This document shows positions 5,681-6,814 of a stretch of DNA of 6,814 bases, piece by piece (position 1 is the first letter of the stretch; each line of letters starts with the position of its first letter). A program made the position numbers and the translations under genes. The DNA is from Pyrodictiaceae archaeon (GTDB lineage: Archaea > Thermoproteota > Thermoprotei_A > Sulfolobales > Pyrodictiaceae). Location of the stretch: NCBI GenBank assembly GCA_027043685.1, contig JALUFI010000355.1, positions 1 to 6,814 on the forward strand, in the 5' to 3' direction. Under the pieces are notes generated by a model. That model saw only the letters and a program-made list of their open reading frames with translations, had not been told where the DNA came from and did no database searches.

Positions 5681-6789
5681 AGTTCCTGCCGGGCCTCCCT
5701 CTTCTTATCCATGAGCCACTCCAGGGTCTCCCTCAGCCCCTCCTCCAGGGTCTTCACGGGTCTCCAGGCGAGGGCTGCCCTTGCGAGCCTCGTGTCGGCG
5801 GCGCTCCTCCTCACGTCGCCTGGCCTGGGCTCGGTGTGGAGTGGCTCGGGGCACTGGTCTAGGATGCCTAGCCCTCTGGCCTGGCGGCACATCTCCTCGA
5901 GGAGGTGGTTGATGCTCGTCTCCCTCCCGGTCCCTATGTTGACTGGGCCCTGGTACTGTGTCTCGAGTGCCGCCTCGAAGGCCCTGGCGGCGTCGTCTAC
6001 GTGGATGAAGTCCCTTGTCTGGCGGCCGTCTCCGTGTATGACTGGCCGCCTCCCCTCTAGCAGGGCCTCGGCGAAGCGGAGGACTACTCCGCTGTAGGGG
6101 CTTGGCCTCATCCCGGGGCCGTAGACGTTGAAGAGCCGCAGCGCCACCATGTGGAGGCCCTTGTCGGCGGCTATTCTCGCTGCCAGGCGTTCCCCGGCGA
6201 GCTTTGTCTCGCCGTAGACGTTGGCTGGGGTGGCTGGGTGGGTCTCGGGGATTGGGATTACCCGTGGCTCTCCGTAGACGGCGGCGGTGCTGGCGTAGAC
6301 GAGTCTCTCGGCGCCCAGCGCGGCGGCGGCGAGGGCCGCGTTGACTGTGCCGAGGGTGTTCACCGCCGCGGCCCGCTGGGGGTCGCGTCTGGCCGCGTCG
6401 AGGCTGACGACGGCTGCGAGGTGGAGGACTGCGAGGGGCTTCTCGCCGTGGAGGGCTGCGCGGAGCCCGGCTAGCAGCGCGTCGTGGTCGGAGACGTCTA
6501 CCCTTAGCAGCTCGGCGCCGAGCCCCTGGAGCCTCTCGGCTTCCTCCCTGCTCCCCGGGGCTGAGAGGTCGTCGACTACTATGACGCGGTGGCCTTTGCC
6601 GAGGAGCCTCCTCGCCACGTGGCTGCCTATGAAGCCCGCTCCCCCGGTGACCACTACCGGCTCGCCCAGCGTGGGTCCCCGCTGCCTGTGGCCCCTGCCG
6701 CCCCGCGGCGGGTTAAGGGGAGCCCCCTCTCTTTCCTCGGTGCTGTGGCGGCTGTTTTTGCATCGGTTGATGCTACTTCGCCGTGGCAT
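5677..6789 (-). CDS. NAD-dependent nucleotide-sugar epimerase, UDP-glucose 4-epimerase-like (extended SDR)
   Basis: This probably interconverts UDP-sugars at C4, using bound NAD, in the cytoplasm. Counting from the ATG at 6789 (370 residues), there is the Rossmann motif TGGAGFIG at 48-55, acidic DD at 73-74 for the NAD ribose, HLAAVVS at 123-129, YASTAAVYG at 165-173, catalytic Y192-x-x-x-K196 (VYGETK), RLFNVYGPG at 218-226 and GDGRQTRDFIHVDD at 253-266. STAAVYG lacks the Asp-Glu pair seen after this Thr in dTDP-glucose 4,6-dehydratases, which favours an epimerase. The family usually starts only four to six residues before TGG, so residues 1-44, rich in Arg and Gly, are probably untranslated or an odd extension. 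The only later standard start, GTG at 6654, would cut into the first beta strand; CTG at 6669 would fit but is non-standard. The gene is convergent with livK and has no operon partner in the window. Confidence 0.88.
   Translation of the reverse strand: MPRRSSINRCKNSRHSTEEREGAPLNPPRGGRGHRQRGPTLGEPVVVTGGAGFIGSHVARRLLGKGHRVIVVDDLSAPGSREEAERLQGLGAELLRVDVSDHDALLAGLRAALHGEKPLAVLHLAAVVSLDAARRDPQRAAAVNTLGTVNAALAAAALGAERLVYASTAAVYGEPRVIPIPETHPATPANVYGETKLAGERLAARIAADKGLHMVALRLFNVYGPGMRPSPYSGVVLRFAEALLEGRRPVIHGDGRQTRDFIHVDDAARAFEAALETQYQGPVNIGTGRETSINHLLEEMCRQARGLGILDQCPEPLHTEPRPGDVRRSAADTRLARAALAWRPVKTLEEGLRETLEWLMDKKREARQEL
6711..6720 (-). promoter_or_regulatory. Weak TATA-like element inside the epimerase N-terminal extension
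   Basis: On the minus strand CCCCTTAACC is preceded by a purine-rich stretch (GGAAAGAGAGGGGG). Transcription about 25 bases further on would begin near 6690, shortly before the residues where the conserved fold begins (6669-6654). It is a candidate only; an alternative AT-rich element (TAATAAG, 6813-6807) lies about 20 bases before the upstream ATG. Confidence 0.25.
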
Positions 6790-6814
6790 CGGTGTTTGCC
6801 CCGAGGCTTATTAC

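Noticed and set aside
5677..6654. Epimerase being a dTDP-glucose 4,6-dehydratase (RmlB)
   Set aside because: The Asp-Glu dyad expected after the active-site Thr is replaced by Ala-Ala (STAAVYG), so the epimerase branch fits better.
1..6814. CRISPR array, transposon or phage element
   Set aside because: There are no regularly spaced repeats, transposase or integrase motifs, or terminal repeats; the window reads as chromosomal housekeeping and transport genes.

Overview
This window carries most or all of a branched-chain (hydrophobic) amino-acid type ABC importer of the HAAT/Liv family, followed by an unrelated nucleotide-sugar epimerase gene. The organism is most likely a hyperthermophilic crenarchaeon, perhaps Desulfurococcales with high GC. 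This is inferred from several traits: AGG and ATA codons alongside GC-rich third positions, GGAGG/GGTG ribosome-binding sites with frequent GTG starts, an archaeal-looking TATA element (CTTAAAAG), T/C-rich tracts after stop codons, and a binding protein with an N-terminal membrane anchor plus a Ser/Thr/Ala/Pro stalk and no lipobox.

Layout: the minus strand, read from about 3.8 kb down to 25, carries livG, livF, livH and livM. These are two ATPases followed by two permeases, with gaps of 6, 60 and 25 bp, so they probably form one operon. A 382-bp divergent intergenic region (3818-4199) follows. It is GC-rich and structured on the livG side and holds the livK promoter on the other side. The plus strand then carries livK (4200-5606), the substrate-binding protein. 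After a 70-bp convergent gap with a long polypyrimidine tract, the minus strand carries a NAD-dependent epimerase of the extended SDR family (5677 to 6789 or a later start).

Working together: LivK, tethered to the outer face of the membrane, would deliver an amino acid or related small ligand to the LivH-LivM channel, which LivG-LivF drive by ATP hydrolysis. The exact substrate cannot be read from sequence; leucine/isoleucine/valine, other hydrophobic amino acids, amides or urea are all used by this family. The epimerase is transcribed towards livK and has no evident functional tie to it. It would supply a nucleotide sugar, for example for surface glycosylation.

I see no RNA gene of a known family, CRISPR array, insertion sequence or phage gene. 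I also see no convincing new multi-gene system. The less ordinary features are non-coding: the structured leader upstream of livG, a 12-bp palindrome between livF and livH, and the strand-specific pyrimidine tracts at transcript ends. To these add the stalk of LivK, an extracytoplasmic insertion in LivM and an unresolved start for the epimerase.
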